Source: Brachycybe producta (Eukaryota > Arthropoda > Diplopoda > Playtdesmida > Andrognathidae). From it: DNA of 64,000 nt. The translations under genes and the position numbers were made by a program. The notes beneath the pieces were generated by a model, which was given only the letters and a program-made list of their open reading frames with translations, made no database searches and had not been told where the DNA came from. Position 1 is the first letter of the stretch. Every line of letters begins with the position of its first letter. The stretch is from NCBI GenBank assembly GCA_036925085.1, contig JAUPFP010000032.1, positions 1,589,501 through 1,653,500 on the forward strand, written 5' to 3'. Of the stretch, positions 1-11,353 are shown piece after piece.

Positions 1-160
1 GCCAAATTTTGGGGGTGGAAATGCAGGGGGTGTGGCTTATCGGTCATATTGTTAAGACATAGAAAGATGTTTATATATTAAGTTTCATGTTAGAACTAAC
101 ACATTATTTTCTTTTATTTCTTAAAGAAAACTTTATTTACATTAAATGATACAAGATATA
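1..160. other. Unassigned AT-rich sequence
   Basis: No exon, repeat or RNA gene is recognised here. It should lie in an intron of the IPO7 gene, whose next exon begins at 956. Confidence 0.4.
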
Positions 161-755
161 CAGGGTGGGCCAAAAAAGTGAGAACATGGCATAAAAAGTA
201 ATATAATTACATCAAAATTTGTTTAACTGTATCCATAATAGCTTAAATTGTTTACTCATTTACTTAGTTACCTATTTAGCTATATGATGTCTTTATTTAG
301 GCAATTTAAAGGCGCCATCTTTGGTTTTAATATGCCAATTGTTTACATCAGCAGGTTAAATTTTTTTTTACCAAGAATGACAAAAATTACCGCGGAAGAC
401 CGTATTCTGATTAAACATTTGCGAATTTAAAAAGAGTGGGGTGCTAGGAGAATGACCAATGAGTTTCCAAAAAAAAGTCTGGACCATAGCTAGTGTTAGT
501 CGGGTTATCAATAAAATTGACAACGACGGTACCACAGAACGTAAACCCGGAAGCGGTAGACCAAAATCTGCCAGAACACAACAGAATATTGAGCGGGTGA
601 GTGGGCTGATCTGCAGTCAAGATGATGATCCTCACAGTCACAAAAAAGTCTGCGGGAAATACAAACAAAATTACATGAAACAATATAATTAAGTTATATT
701 TTTAAATAACTCGTATGCTACAAGATGTGCTCATTTTTATTTTTGGCCCACCCTG
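161..755 (+). mobile_element. Mariner/Tc1-type element, internally deleted
   Basis: The ends are inverted repeats: CAGGGTGGGCCAAAAA on the left and its complement on the right, each flanked by TA, the target of Tc1/mariner elements. Between them are broken remains of the N-terminal DNA-binding part of a transposase. One frame (about 375-430) gives MTKITAEDRILIKHLR, and a second frame (about 500-660) gives a block with ERKPGSGRPKSAR followed by LICSQDD. A stop and a frame change separate the two. The catalytic domain is absent, so this is a non-autonomous derivative about 595 bp long. Family assignment rests on the helix-turn-helix block and the TA flanks. Confidence 0.75.
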
Positions 756-779
756 TATATGTAAGACAACATTAGTGCA

Positions 780-821
780 TTCTAATGCATTTTTCGAAGC
801 AATTCTGATGTAGCCTCTTAA
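780..821. repeat. Solo end of the TTAA-flanked palindromic MITE
   Basis: The stretch TTTTTCGAAGCAATT followed by GATGTAGCCTC and TTAA matches the right terminus of the 800-bp palindromic family at 5140, 18530, 32462, 35656, 37034 and 45352. Only about 40 bp remain, so it is a decayed or deleted copy. Confidence 0.6.
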
Positions 822-955
822 CTCGAGGACAGATAGAAATCCGATATATCTCGTACAGAAATATAAGTGATTTTTCGGCATTTTAGAAATTTATTGGTTG
901 CTTTTGCTCATTGTGAAAATGACCATTTTTTTCTATTTAATTTTTGTTTTATAAG

Positions 956-3900
956 GATGATAGTGATGAAGATGATGACGATAGTGACGACGAAGACGCA
1001 GATGCTGCCGAAACGGCCTACGAAACGTATGCGACGCCTTTAGATTCCGAAGAGTGTGTTGTCGACGAATACATAATCTTCAAGGAGGTTTTGCAAAGTA
1101 AGAAGATTCCGACGACTCGTGATGATTTAAGGATGCTGGATATCGACACGTGTTTTTTTTTTGTTTTCAGATCTTCAAAATCTTGACATTTCGTGGTATA
1201 CTTCGTTAACGTCGAGTTTGACGCAAGATCAACAGAAATCGATTCACGATATATTCGTTTTAGCAGACCAAAGGAAAGCAGCTGCAGGTATGACCTAATT
1301 TAGTCTCGATCTGCTTTTCCAGATACTCGTCTTAACCTTCAAACTGTTTATAGTGGATTTACATCGAATAACTAACAAATTGTTAGTAGCAAAAAATGTT
1401 AATAACAAATATGTTAGTTAACAATTTTCTTGACTGTTTTGATAAATGTCGATAAAAAATGCTAATAACAATGTTTTTTGACATATGAAATGTTGGTAGC
1501 ATGTCGACATAACTTGCTAGTTACATTTTGTTATCAACATCCTTTGATCGGGACCAGTGGCGTAATTTGGGGGGTGATACATCACCCCCCCCCCCCCAGA
1601 CTTACTATACATACCTCCTATAGCTGACCATTTTTTTAATCTATAAGACCATAGAGATGAGTGATCGATTAGATTCGCCTATACTCCTATACAGGAATAA
1701 GATTACAGGCGAATCCACTCGATTACTCACCTCAATGATGCTTTTCCAACACCACGTGGATACACACATTGAATATTCTCAGTTTCATCAAAAATGAAAA
1801 AACGACACCCTACAATTTTGAACTTTTTTGCAAAGAAACCAAAAGTAGTAGCTGAAGAAAGAAATGATCCAGTTCCAGGACCAACAGCTCAAGCTGATTC
1901 CAGTAAAATTGAATCTTTTAATGATGGCAGTATAGACAAAATATGTGGACCAGTTCAAGAACCAACAACGTCTCAAGCCTATTCTAGCCAGGCTGAATTT
2001 TTCACATCAGAATCAGTTGCAGATTCGTACGATCTCTCTAACGAGTTGGACATTGGAAAATACGTTGGTAAATCAAGTTTATCAGTTGAGACTACTATTT
2101 CATTAATTAAGAATCCATGGAAGCCTGATAATAATTACAAATTCCCCAAAGGAGAAAGAAATTTGAGCTTTCAATTAAAATGGTTGTCAGAATACAACTG
2201 GTTGTTATATTCAGAAGTATCCCCGGGAGCATTTTGCAAATATTGTGTTTTATTTTCTAAAACAAATAGTTCTGGCAGAGGTCAAAACAAAAGCTTTGGC
2301 CATTTTGTAAATCAGCCATACACAAAATGGATCAAGGCTCGAAAAGCATTTGGAGATCACCAGGAATTGGCTTATCATAAAGATAGCATTTTATGTGCAA
2401 ATGAGTTTCTTAAAATAAATGACTTTAGAAAACAAGATAATGTGTTGGTTCAACTGGATTCAGCAAGGAAACTTCAAGCCAAGAAAAATAGAGACAGACT
2501 TTGTTCCATAATTGAAACAATTATATTTTGTGGAACACAAGGCATTGCACTAAGAGGGCATGATGATTCCGGTCCATTGCAAGATTCTACACCAATTCAT
2601 AATGATGGGAATTTTAGAGCACTTCTTCGAATGAGAGTTAATTGTGGTGACACTCTGCTTCTTGAACATTTACAAGAATCCTCGTTTACATACATTTCTC
2701 CGGCTGCACAAAATGACCTCATTGAGTGCATTGGAATTGTGATTCAGCACAAGTTGATTGAACGTTTGAATTCAGCAAAATGCTTCAGTTTGGTTGCCGA
2801 TGAGACAACAGATATTTCAGGTACAGAACAGCTCTCTGTGTGTGTCAGATATGTTGATTGTGATAAAGTTAGAGAAGACTTTCTTGGTTTTGTTGAAATG
2901 AAATCAACAACAGGCGAAGATCTTACAGACTCTTTAATCTCGTTCTTGCAAACTTTACATGTTGATCTACAATACATTAGAGGTCAAGGTTACGATGGAG
3001 CTGCTTCCATGAGTGGTAGATTCAAAGGAGTTCAAGCAAGAATCAGAGACAAAGTCAGAAAGGAAGCCATTTACGTGCACTGCTCTAGCCATTCTTTGAA
3101 TCTTGCACTAAGTGATTCTTGTGGAATTCCAGAAATACGAAATACATTGGGAACTATCGGTGAAGTAATAACGTTTATAAGAAAGTCTGCAGTTCGACTT
3201 GCAACTTTGAAGAGCACAGTCCAGTCAAAGTATCAAAATGCTCCAAAGTCACTTCGTCTATTAAAATATTGTGAAACTAGATTTATTGAAAGACATGATT
3301 CAATTTTACGGTTTGTAGAGCTATTTGATTGTATTGTGGAAACACTAGGTATAATTGAATGTGATGGGGATAGAGAGGCTGCTTCGAAGGCTCACAACTT
3401 TATTTTGGCTATTCTAAACTCAGGATTTATCGTCGCCATGTTTATCTGTGAAGAAGTACTCGCAACTACAGTTAACCTATCGCGAGGATTACAAGACCCT
3501 CAATATGATTTAATTCAGGCTCTAAAAGGCGTGGATAAATGTGTGGAATACCTGGACAGTTTAAGAGGCGATAGCCACACCCAATTCAGGTTTTTGTTTC
3601 AAAGATCAGAGAAATGTGCTACTGAAAATTTCGTGACAATTTCAATACCAAGAATTAATAAAAGGCAAACTCATAGAAGCAACATTCTTTCAGAATCAGT
3701 CGAGGAATACTACCGAAGAAATGTCTACATCCCATTTCTAGATCATATTTTATCAAATTTAAAAAGCAGATTTATGAATCACAGGAACATTATTTTGGGC
3801 CTTCAGCATCTTGTACCAAAATTTGGAAGCAGTGAATATAATTTCGAGGATTTGGTTGAATTTTACTCGTCAGATTTAACAGAATCTTTATGTACTGTTC

Positions 3901-6143
3901 GCACAGAAATAAATCTGTGGCTTAGTTCTTGGAAAGCTATTCCAGATGTGGAAAAGCCTGCCAATGCACTTGTATCACTTCTTCGGTGTGATGAAACTAT
4001 CTTTCCCAATGTTCGTAAACTACTTCAGATACTGTCCACTTTACCTGTACCATCTTGCACTCCTGAACGTACATTCTCAACCTTAAGAAGACTAAAGAAT
4101 TATCTCCGTAACTCTACAGGTCAAAGTCGTTTAACTGGCTTAGCCCTTATGAATATGTACAGAGATATTAATGTAGATATTAATACTGTAATTGATATTT
4201 TTGCAGAGAAGAAATCTAGACGTTTAAATATTATACTCTGATTCTTATGTTTCTTATGTTCGTAGTTAACTAATAAAATGAAAGCTAATACTTGGTAGGT
4301 AACGCTACCGTTTTAATTTTTAGGCTAGACAGTATGAGATCCATATCACCCCCCCAAAAATTTTTAAATTACGCCACTGATCGGGACACCGCCTCCAGAG
4401 CGGTCAAAAAATTTCTGCTATTAACAAAATTAGCAGCAATGTTAATTTAAAAAAATAACAAATGTTAAAAGCAAATGTTAGTGACAAAAGTTAATGGCAA
4501 AATGTTATTAAATATTTCTAGAAACTTTTAACTATGTTAATAGCAAGTGTTATTAACAAATGTTGATAACAAAAGTGAATCCCATTTTATAGGCGGATTT
4601 TTAATTTTTGTTAAAAACATTGCTGATAACTCCATTAACATGTCAATAATATTGTTGCTAACTTTGTTAATAGCAGAAATTTTGTGATCGCTCTGGAGGC
4701 GGTTTCCTGATCAAAGGATGTTGATAACAAAATGTTACTCGCAAGTTATTTCTATTGTCAACACCGTTAATAACATTCTACTCATGGATCAATTTCCTGC
4801 CGACATGCTGCCAACATTTTTGTCAAAAACATTGTTATTAGCATTCTGTAGCAAACAGTAAAATTGTTAATGAACGTGTATTTGTTATTAACATTTTGCT
4901 ACTAACAATGTTTAGCTATTTCTTCGGTCTAAATCCACTTTAATGGGGAAAAAATAATAAATGCTGAAATCGAATGTTATTGACAAAAGTTAATAGCAAA
5001 ATGTTATTACTATTTCTAGAGACTTTAAACAATGTTAATAACATTTTATAGGCTGATTTTGAACGTTTGTTAAAAAAAAACATTGCTTAGTCTCGTCATG
5101 ATTTTGATGAGAAATTTCTGAACATTACGGTTTTTTTAAGAGGCTACATCACAAAATTACTTCGAAAAATCTCCACAAGAAGCGCTAGCATCGTTTTTCT
5201 ATTGAGCCCATAGACCCAATGTTTAAAGAAAAAAATGTTCATTTTTAAAATACACAACAGTCGCGGCGGCAATATGTTTATTTTTCATATTTAAAGTTGT
5301 CCAATTTTGATCGTTCAAAGTGCAATGTGCACCTTAAATATATGCTGATCGAGTGATAGAATGACAGAAAATTGGTAAGTGCGGTTCTATTTTTAAAAAC
5401 TTATTTCAAAATCGCGAATTTCTAACTCTTATGTTAAATTCCATTGAATTAGCGCTCGTAAGCAAAAAACATCCATTAAAATACTCCTAAAAATACCTAG
5501 AAATAATTTTAAAAAACCACAATTAAACCACAGTGAAGCCAACACATTGGCGCACGTGCTGATTTTTTTCTGGTATTTTAAAATTATTTTTAGGTATTTT
5601 TACGAGCATTTTAATGGATGTTTTTTTTCTTATTTGGGCGTACTCAATGGAATTTAACGTAAGAGTTAGAAATTCGCGATTTTGAAATAGTTTTTAAAAA
5701 TAGAACCGCACTTACCAATTTTTTTGTCATTCTATCATTCGATTAGCATATATTTAAGGTGCACATTGCACTTTGAACCATCAAAATTGGACAACTTTAA
5801 ATATGAAAAATAAACATATTGCCGCCGCGACTGTTGTGTATTTTAAAAATGAACATTTTTTTCTTTAAACATTGGGTCTATGGGCTCAATAGAAAAACGA
5901 TGCTAGCGCTTTTTGCGGAGATTTTTCGAAGTAATTTTATGTTGTAGCCTCGTAAGGAATCCACCATCAGAGAGACGAGGAAATTTGACTTTTGATGGAA
6001 ACAGTTTTTAATCGACAATGTTCGCTTTCAATTTCTTTTTTCCCCGATTACTAGAATCCAAACGTATCGAACAGAGCGGAGGTTACGTATTTCAAAATCA
6101 GACTGTTCCAACTAGCTTTAATTTCGGTGGCAACTTTTCCTGA
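956..6143 (+). CDS. IPO7: Importin-7, last three exons (partial gene)
   Basis: Importin-7 is a karyopherin-beta family receptor that carries ribosomal proteins, histone H1 and signalling proteins through nuclear pores. Three C-terminal exons are visible: 956-1097, 1171-1287 and 6055-6143. Each has AG before and GT after it, apart from the terminal end, and the phases join (1, then 1). The first encodes the acidic tract (DSDEDDDDSDDEDADAAE) followed by VDEYIIFKEVLQ. The second encodes WYTSLTSSLTQDQQ and FVLADQRKAAA. The last encodes ESKRIEQSGGY and ends SFNFGGNFS-stop, close to the known importin-7 C-terminus. The upstream exons with the Ran-binding HEAT repeats lie outside the window. The 4.8-kb last intron holds an intact hAT element and two palindromic elements. 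Identity is confident; only the tail is present. Confidence 0.9.
1555..4379 (+). mobile_element. Complete hAT DNA transposon
   Basis: The element begins CAGTGGCGTAATTT and ends with the exact complement, AAATTACGCCACTG. The 8 bp ATCGGGAC is present on both sides (1547-1554 and 4380-4387), the hallmark target duplication of hAT elements. Homopolymer C tracts lie just inside both ends. It holds a single uninterrupted transposase frame. Intact ends, intact duplication and an open frame point to a recent insertion. It sits inside a palindromic MITE, which in turn is in the last intron of IPO7. Confidence 0.93.
1794..4241 (+). CDS. hAT transposase with TTF-type zinc finger (ZMYM1-like)
   Basis: An 815-residue protein filling most of the hAT element. 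Residues about 115-195 look like the TTF-type zinc finger of ZMYM1-like and P52rIPK-like transposase relatives, with CKYC at 148-151 and a downstream histidine. Residues about 200-440 match the DUF4371 layout, including VADETTD (Asp336) and GQGYDGAASMSG (Asp401), the likely first two acidic catalytic residues, followed by HCSSHSLNLAL. The C-terminus (about 745-800) has the hAT dimerisation signature SCTPERTFSTLRRLKNYLR with Glu758 as the likely third catalytic residue. No stop or frameshift breaks the frame. The start at 1794 is the first ATG of the open frame, and a basic MKKR plus FFAKKPK could be a nuclear-localisation signal. The activity is inferred. Confidence 0.92.
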   Translation: MKKRHPTILNFFAKKPKVVAEERNDPVPGPTAQADSSKIESFNDGSIDKICGPVQEPTTSQAYSSQAEFFTSESVADSYDLSNELDIGKYVGKSSLSVETTISLIKNPWKPDNNYKFPKGERNLSFQLKWLSEYNWLLYSEVSPGAFCKYCVLFSKTNSSGRGQNKSFGHFVNQPYTKWIKARKAFGDHQELAYHKDSILCANEFLKINDFRKQDNVLVQLDSARKLQAKKNRDRLCSIIETIIFCGTQGIALRGHDDSGPLQDSTPIHNDGNFRALLRMRVNCGDTLLLEHLQESSFTYISPAAQNDLIECIGIVIQHKLIERLNSAKCFSLVADETTDISGTEQLSVCVRYVDCDKVREDFLGFVEMKSTTGEDLTDSLISFLQTLHVDLQYIRGQGYDGAASMSGRFKGVQARIRDKVRKEAIYVHCSSHSLNLALSDSCGIPEIRNTLGTIGEVITFIRKSAVRLATLKSTVQSKYQNAPKSLRLLKYCETRFIERHDSILRFVELFDCIVETLGIIECDGDREAASKAHNFILAILNSGFIVAMFICEEVLATTVNLSRGLQDPQYDLIQALKGVDKCVEYLDSLRGDSHTQFRFLFQRSEKCATENFVTISIPRINKRQTHRSNILSESVEEYYRRNVYIPFLDHILSNLKSRFMNHRNIILGLQHLVPKFGSSEYNFEDLVEFYSSDLTESLCTVRTEINLWLSSWKAIPDVEKPANALVSLLRCDETIFPNVRKLLQILSTLPVPSCTPERTFSTLRRLKNYLRNSTGQSRLTGLALMNMYRDINVDINTVIDIFAEKKSRRLNIIL
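5140..5951. mobile_element. 800-bp palindromic MITE, TTAA-flanked, copy 1
   Basis: The ends read GAGGCTACATC on the left and its inverted form on the right. The left is preceded by TTAA and the right is followed by GTAA, a one-base decay of the same target. The whole element is an inverted repeat with arms of about 390 bp around a short AT-rich centre, and each arm includes GCGCTAGCATCG, TTGAGCCCATAGAC and the E-box CACGTG. It carries no gene. Five further copies lie at 18530, 32462, 35656, 37034 and 45352. Confidence 0.8.
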
Positions 6144-6534
6144 GCAAGGATCCAAATACTGGAAATCAAATTACTTTCAGCGAAACAAAAAAAAAAGGTA
6201 TCATTGATCGCGACCGACCCCCGCATCGAACATGTATCTAATACGAACGCAGATTTTTAATGTGAATTTTGAAACCACATGCTGAGGATGAGTTTTTTCG
6301 CCTTCAGTGAATCGGAAGCCCAATTTAAAGAGTTAATTTTTTTTGAGATTATTTTGTTGATATGCAAAATGCCGAATGCAATTGCCGTTTTTATCTGTGC
6401 AAAAGGAAAACTAAAAAAGAAATATTTCAAGTTAGAACATGTTCTTCCTCCCCCTCCCGCATCATGTATAGTCAATATTTAGTTTATTGACTTTGCGTTA
6501 ATTAATTTGTTTGTTTTTTTTTTGTGCTAAGAAA

Positions 6535-6545
6535 ATTCCAATAAA
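6535..6545 (+). terminator. Possible polyadenylation signal of IPO7
   Basis: AATAAATTAAAC lies about 400 bp after the IPO7 stop codon, in the sense orientation. It is a candidate only. Confidence 0.3.
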
Positions 6546-6744
6546 TTAAACTATGTTTATGTACTTGAAATGGTATTGTATACTGACAAGTGATAATTAT
6601 TCACGAATTATTAGCCGAGATTCAGTCCGTAACAAGAGATATCTGCATGGTTATAGCCTATGTAACAGCAGTTAAGAGAATCCGCAAGCGGCCACGGACG
6701 TCATTGAGCCGATAGGGGGCGCCGACATATTAAAACTAGAGGTT

Positions 6745-8490
6745 GGACGAATCCTAAATTTTCTCGAATCCGAATTCTAAATTTTCTCGAATCCGAATCG
6801 TACATTTTGTCGAGTCCGAATCGTACATTTTGTCGAGTCCGAATCGTACATTTTGTCGAGTCCGAATCGTACATTTTGTCGAGTCCGAATCGTACATTTT
6901 GTCGAGTCCGAATCGTACATTTTGTCGAGTCCGAATCGTACATTTTGTCGAGTCCGAATCGTACATTTTGTCGAGTCCGAATCCTACATTTTGTCGAGTC
7001 CGAATCCTACATTTTGTCGAGTCCGAATCGTACATTTTGTCGAGTCCGAATCGTACATTTTGTCGAGTCCGAATCGTACATTTTGTCGAGTCCGAATCCT
7101 ACATTTTGTCGAATCCGAATCCTAAATTTTGTCGAAACCGAATACTACATTTTGTCGAATCCGAATACTACATTTTGTCGAATCCGAATCCTAAATTTTC
7201 TGGAATTCTAAATTTTGTCGAATCCGAATCCTAAATTTTCTGGAATCGTAAATTTTCTGGAATCCTAAATTTTCTCGAATCCGAAATTTTCTGGAATCCT
7301 AAATTTTCTCGAATCCGAATCCTAAATTTTCTGGAATCCTAAATTTTCTCGAATCCGAATCCTAATTTTTCTGGAATCCTAAATTTTCTCGAATCCGAAT
7401 CCTAAATTTTCTCGAATCCGAATCCTAAATTTTCTCGAATCCGAATCCTAAATTTTCTCGAATCCGAATCCTAAATTTTCTCGAATCCGAATCCTAAATT
7501 TTCTCGAATCCGAATCCTAAATTTTCTGGAATCCTAAATTTTCTCGAATCCGAATCCTAAATTTTCTCGAATCCGAATCCTAAATTTTCTCGAATCCGAA
7601 TCCTAATTTTTCTGGAATCCTAAATTTTCTCGAATCCGAATCCTAAATTTTCTCGAATCCGAATCCTAAATTTTCTCGAATCCTAAATTTTCTCGAATCC
7701 GAATCCTAAATTTTCTCGAATCCGAATCCTAAATTTTCTCGAATCCTAAATTTTCTCGAATCCGAATCCTAAATTTTCTCGAATCCGAATCCTAAATTTT
7801 CTCGAATCCGAATCCTAAATTTTCTCGAATCCGAATCCTAATTTTTCTGGAATCCTAAATTTTCTCGAATCCGAATCCTAAATTTTCTCGAATCCGAATC
7901 CTAAATTTTCTCGAATCCTAAATTTTCTCGAATCCGAATCCTAAATTTTCTCGAATCCGAATCCTAAATTTTCTCGAATCCGAATCCTAAATTTTCTCGA
8001 ATCCGAATCCTAAATTTTCTCGAATCCGAATCCTAAATTTTCTCGAATCCGAATCCGAAATTTTCTCGAATCCGAATCCGAAATTTTCTCGAATCCGAAT
8101 CCGAAATTTTCTCGAATCCGAATCCGAAATTTTCTCGAATCCGAATCCTAAATTTTCTCGAATCCGAATCCTAAATTTTCTCGAATCCGAATCCTAATTT
8201 TTCTGGAATCCTAAATTTTCTCGAATCCGAATCCTAAATTTTCTCGAATCCGAATCCTAAATTTTCTCGAATCCGAATCCTAAATTTTCTCGAATCCGAA
8301 TCCTAAATTTTCTCGAATCCGAATCCTAATTTTTCTGGAATCCTAAATTTTCTCGAATCCGAATCCTAAATTTTCTCGAATCCGAATCCTAAATTTTCTC
8401 GAATCCGAATCCTAAATTTTCTCGAATCCTAAATTTTCTCGAATCCGAATCCTAAATTTTCTGGAATCCTAAATTTTCTCGAATCCGAAT
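6745..8490. repeat. 23-bp minisatellite array
   Basis: About 75 head-to-tail units. The first part (about 6800-7110) is a homogeneous variant with unit core CATTTTGTCGAGTCCGAATC. The rest is CTAAATTTTCTCGAATCCGA with frequent shortened units (TTTTCTGGAATCCTAAA). Long open frames across it are by-products of the period. The left border, about 30 bp starting AGAGGTTGGACGAATCC, is nearly the same as the border of the 30-bp array at 34018, so both arrays probably grew inside copies of one mobile sequence. It lies between the convergent IPO7 and UBE2M genes. Confidence 0.9.
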
Positions 8491-8589
8491 GGAGGGAATT
8501 CGAATCCTAATCCGATTCTACTTTACTTCATTGGATCGGATATTTCTCTGTCATACATGGCATGCCCAGAAAATTATCGCTATTATTAT

Positions 8590-8965
8590 ATCAACAACAA
8601 CGGCAGATCATAGTATTTAGTAAAGCGCCGTTTTCAAGATGATAGTTGTCCCGATAGTTGCTGTCATGAGAGCAACTATCGCGAGAAATATCATCGTGAT
8701 AGTCACTGTCGCAATAGCACTATCACAACTATCTCGTTTGACTAGATAGTTGATAGTACTGTCGCGATAGTAATAGTTGTTGTGGGACCCTTTGTAGGGA
8801 AATTTGGCTTCTGGAGGGAGAGAGGCGCAACTCTGTTGTTGACTCAATGATATCTATGAAGTAGACAAAACTATCACGTTACTTCAAGACGTGTAGACAG
8901 TTGCTATCGTGAGAGCGAACTTTCATGACAGCTACTCTCACGATAGAACTATCGCCGTGAAAACA
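8590..8965. repeat. Region dense in ACTATCG/CGATAGT motifs
   Basis: Many short copies of the heptamer ACTATCG and its complement occur in both orientations, so the region could fold into several small hairpins. No coding signal is seen. Confidence 0.5.
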
Positions 8966-9064
8966 AGGCTGCTCTGAAAAAAGAATGGATTTTCGGCAAA
9001 ATTCGCAGTTTGGATTCAATTTTTCGACATCAATAAATACATTCCATTAGTAACTTTAAAATGT

Positions 9065-9449
9065 ATCTTAAATACGACAACACTTTATTAAGAATCGCAT
9101 GAAAACGAAACGTAAACAATTCATCAATTAAAAGAAAATTGTGGTGTTTTGGGTTGGAGAGGAGGAGGAGGAGGGGGGAGTATAAGAGAAAACAAAATTT
9201 GGCAAAGAAACAAATCTCTCGCTCGACAACAAGACGTTTAAAACATCACAAACGGAACCTGCAGCTGCGTTATAACTGTACATCCGACCGTACTAATAAG
9301 ACAAGCTAAGAAAGAACGAGAGAGAGAGAAACGGGATACAGAGAACGAGAGAAGAAACCAAATTTCCGAGAGCAGCAGCATTTTGTGCTAACTATACAAA
9401 ACACAATCCATATCCATATTTTTCATCTTTTCATATTGTTTTAAATTGT
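9065..9449 (-). terminator. Probable 3' UTR and poly(A) signal of UBE2M
   Basis: On the minus strand, AATAAA (plus-strand positions 9084-9089) lies about 360 bp beyond the UBE2M stop codon. The intervening sequence is non-coding and contains an AG-rich tract. Confidence 0.5.
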
Positions 9450-11353
9450 CTACTTTAAGCAGCGTTCAAAATACGTAGATCCGACGTAACCACCCCGCAT
9501 TGATTTGTGAACGTTTTGTTCGAAAAGACGCCTGTTGTTCTGAAGGACTTCGGCCGCTTCTTTATTAAGAGGGTCCTCGGGGTTCGGTTCCTGAAAATGA
9601 TACGTAAAAAGAGAACGTCGATACGATGGAAATCATAACCTCAAAAATATGAAAATACGTCACCAGAAATAAGTACTGTAGGCCGTAAACAATGGAATTG
9701 ATTGTCAGGACCGGTTTCCAGTCTTCTCTGCAAAAAAGAATGAAACGATTTATCGTTTAAGAGAAACTTCGGAGCGACGGATCGTCCGAAAGGAACCTCG
9801 GACCGACGGATCGTCCGAGAGGAACCTCGGACCGACGGATCGTCCGAGAGGAACCTCGGACCGACGGATCGTCCGAGAGGAACCTCGGAGCGACGGATCG
9901 TCCGAGAGGAACCTCGGAGCGACGGATCGTCCGAGAGGAACCTCGGAGCGACGGATCGTCCGAGAGGAACCTCGGAGCGACGGATCGTCCGAGAGGAACC
10001 TCGGAGCGACGTATCGTCCGAGAGGAACCTCGCGATCGACTTATCGTTCCGAGAGAACCTCGCGATCGACTGATCGTTCCGAGAGAACCTCGCGATCGAC
10101 TGATCGTTCCGAGAGAACCTCGCGATCGACTGATCGTTCCGAGAGAACCTCGATAACAGTTGTTTAAAAGAACCACGTTAGATCCAATGATGAAACGACA
10201 AAGTTAACAGACCTAAGGATGTTTAAGCATACATTTCCCTCGAGATCGATGTTCGGATGATAAACCTGTGTCTCGCATTTAACTTTCGGCGGTTCGTGAG
10301 GATAGTTCGGTCCGACTTTGAAACTAAATACGAATCGACCTCCTCTGTAGAAACCCTGATATTGTAAGGGGGAAAAAAAACGGTTTCACCTAACTGTACG
10401 GAAATTCTTTCGATTAGGAACCGCAAGTAGCCTCTAAGGGTTGGTATTCTTAGTCCAAAGTAGAGCTAAACTCATCAACTTTAGCTACGAAGCTTTTGGT
10501 GACAGCTAAATAGCTAGGTATTCTTTCAATTTGAACGTCTAGCCTCCAAGCTAAGGCTGTTAAGTTGTTATATAAGTTGTGTGGATTCAACCGCCGAAGG
10601 CGAAAAAGGTGCGAGATCTCCTGCATAGAGGCTAAGCAGCTGCTAATCGAAAGAATTTTTGAAACTGCTAGCCTCCAAGCTAAGACAGTCGAGTTGTTAT
10701 ATTGGTTTTGACGTTGTGTCAAAGGCACGCAATAAAACGGAAAACCTTTACAATTCTCCTGCAAAGAGGCTAAGCGGCTGCTAATCAAAAGAATTTTAGA
10801 AACCGCTAGCCTCCAAAGCTAAGACTGTGGTGTTGGTAACGCATATAGGTTGCGACAAAAGCGCCTAATAGAGCGAAATAGCAATAGAATCTCCTGCATA
10901 GAGGCTATAAGCAGCAGTTAAATGAATTTCTGAAGCTGCTAGCCTCTAAGCTTTAGAATGTTAAGTTCTTATGCGTCAAACGCGCACGCGATATGGCAAC
11001 AAAAAAAGCTGTACAATGTCCCTGCATTGAGGCTACTTGGCAGTTGCTAATCGAAAGAATTTCCGAATTGCCTCACTTCATCAGGACAGATGATAAGTTT
11101 GAAGTTTAAAAGATCGTCCGGATCTGGAAAATCATTCTGACACGTCTTTGGAAGGTTCAATTCGTTAATATCTTTAAAACAGAAAGAAAGAAAAAAATTG
11201 TTTAGAATTTCAACATTTTTTCCATTTATTTCATTATAAATTTTTACCTTTTTGTATTCTTAACTGTGCTGCCGACGCTCTTTTCTGGTTTGAACCCTTT
11301 GGAGTCGTTTCTCCGTCTTTCTTTTGTTGTTTTAGTGAAAATAGTTTTATCAT
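9450..11353 (-). CDS. UBE2M: NEDD8-conjugating enzyme UBC12, complete
   Basis: An E2 enzyme that takes NEDD8 from the NAE1-UBA3 E1 and passes it to cullins, activating cullin-RING ubiquitin ligases. Five exons (minus strand): 11353-11248, 11171-11077, 10355-10213, 9727-9664 and 9590-9450. All internal borders have AG/GT and the phases join to 182 codons, against 183 in human. Exon 1 begins [15 protein letters not shown], the N-terminal extension that docks on UBA3 and, once acetylated, on DCN1. Exon 2 gives [11 protein letters not shown]. Exon 3 carries the UBC core with [15 protein letters not shown], where Cys110 is the expected catalytic cysteine. Exon 4 starts [11 protein letters not shown]. 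The end is [16 protein letters not shown]. Introns carry minisatellites. Identification is very secure. Confidence 0.96.
9765..10155. repeat. 29/30-bp GC-rich minisatellite in UBE2M intron 3
   Basis: About 13 units in two blocks. The first block has unit GGAGCGACGGATCGTCCGAG plus a short GAGGAACCTC link. The second has GCGATCGACTGATCGTTCCG plus AGAGAACCTC. The CTCGGA and TCCGAG halves of each unit are complementary, so each unit can form a small stem. The array is confined to the intron between exons 3 and 4. Confidence 0.9.
10440..11070. repeat. Tandem repeat of about 135 bp in UBE2M intron 2
   Basis: Four to five diverged units recur. Landmark AGCCTCCAAGCTAAG appears near 10542, 10671, 10806 and 10940 (last two altered), and CTCCTGCATAGAGGCTAAG near 10617, 10757, 10888 and 11022. 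The AGCCTC and GAGGCT landmarks are inverted relative to each other, so each unit can fold. The array fills nearly the whole intron between exons 2 and 3. Confidence 0.7.

Larger units (their letters stand above)
1345..4945. mobile_element. Palindromic MITE split by the hAT insertion
   Basis: Left part (about 1345-1554) and right part (4388-4945) are inverted copies built from many TTAATAACAAATG-like motifs. Outer ends pair as TAGTGGATTTA and TAAATCCACTT. The segment CATCCTTTGATC at the left break reappears inverted near 4710, and CCGCCTCCAGAGCG (about 4390) pairs with CGCTCTGGAGGCGG (about 4690). It forms one large hairpin into which the hAT element inserted. No coding capacity is seen. Confidence 0.6.

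Noticed and set aside
6807..7234. Open frames in the 23-bp array
   Set aside because: The period is not a multiple of three, so the peptide pattern rotates through all frames; a by-product of the repeat.
6745..8490. CRISPR-like array
   Set aside because: Units are contiguous without unique spacers, and the setting is a eukaryotic genome.
9757..10176. 139-codon minus-strand frame in UBE2M
   Set aside because: Falls on the intronic 29/30-bp array between exons 3 and 4, whose splice sites are clear.
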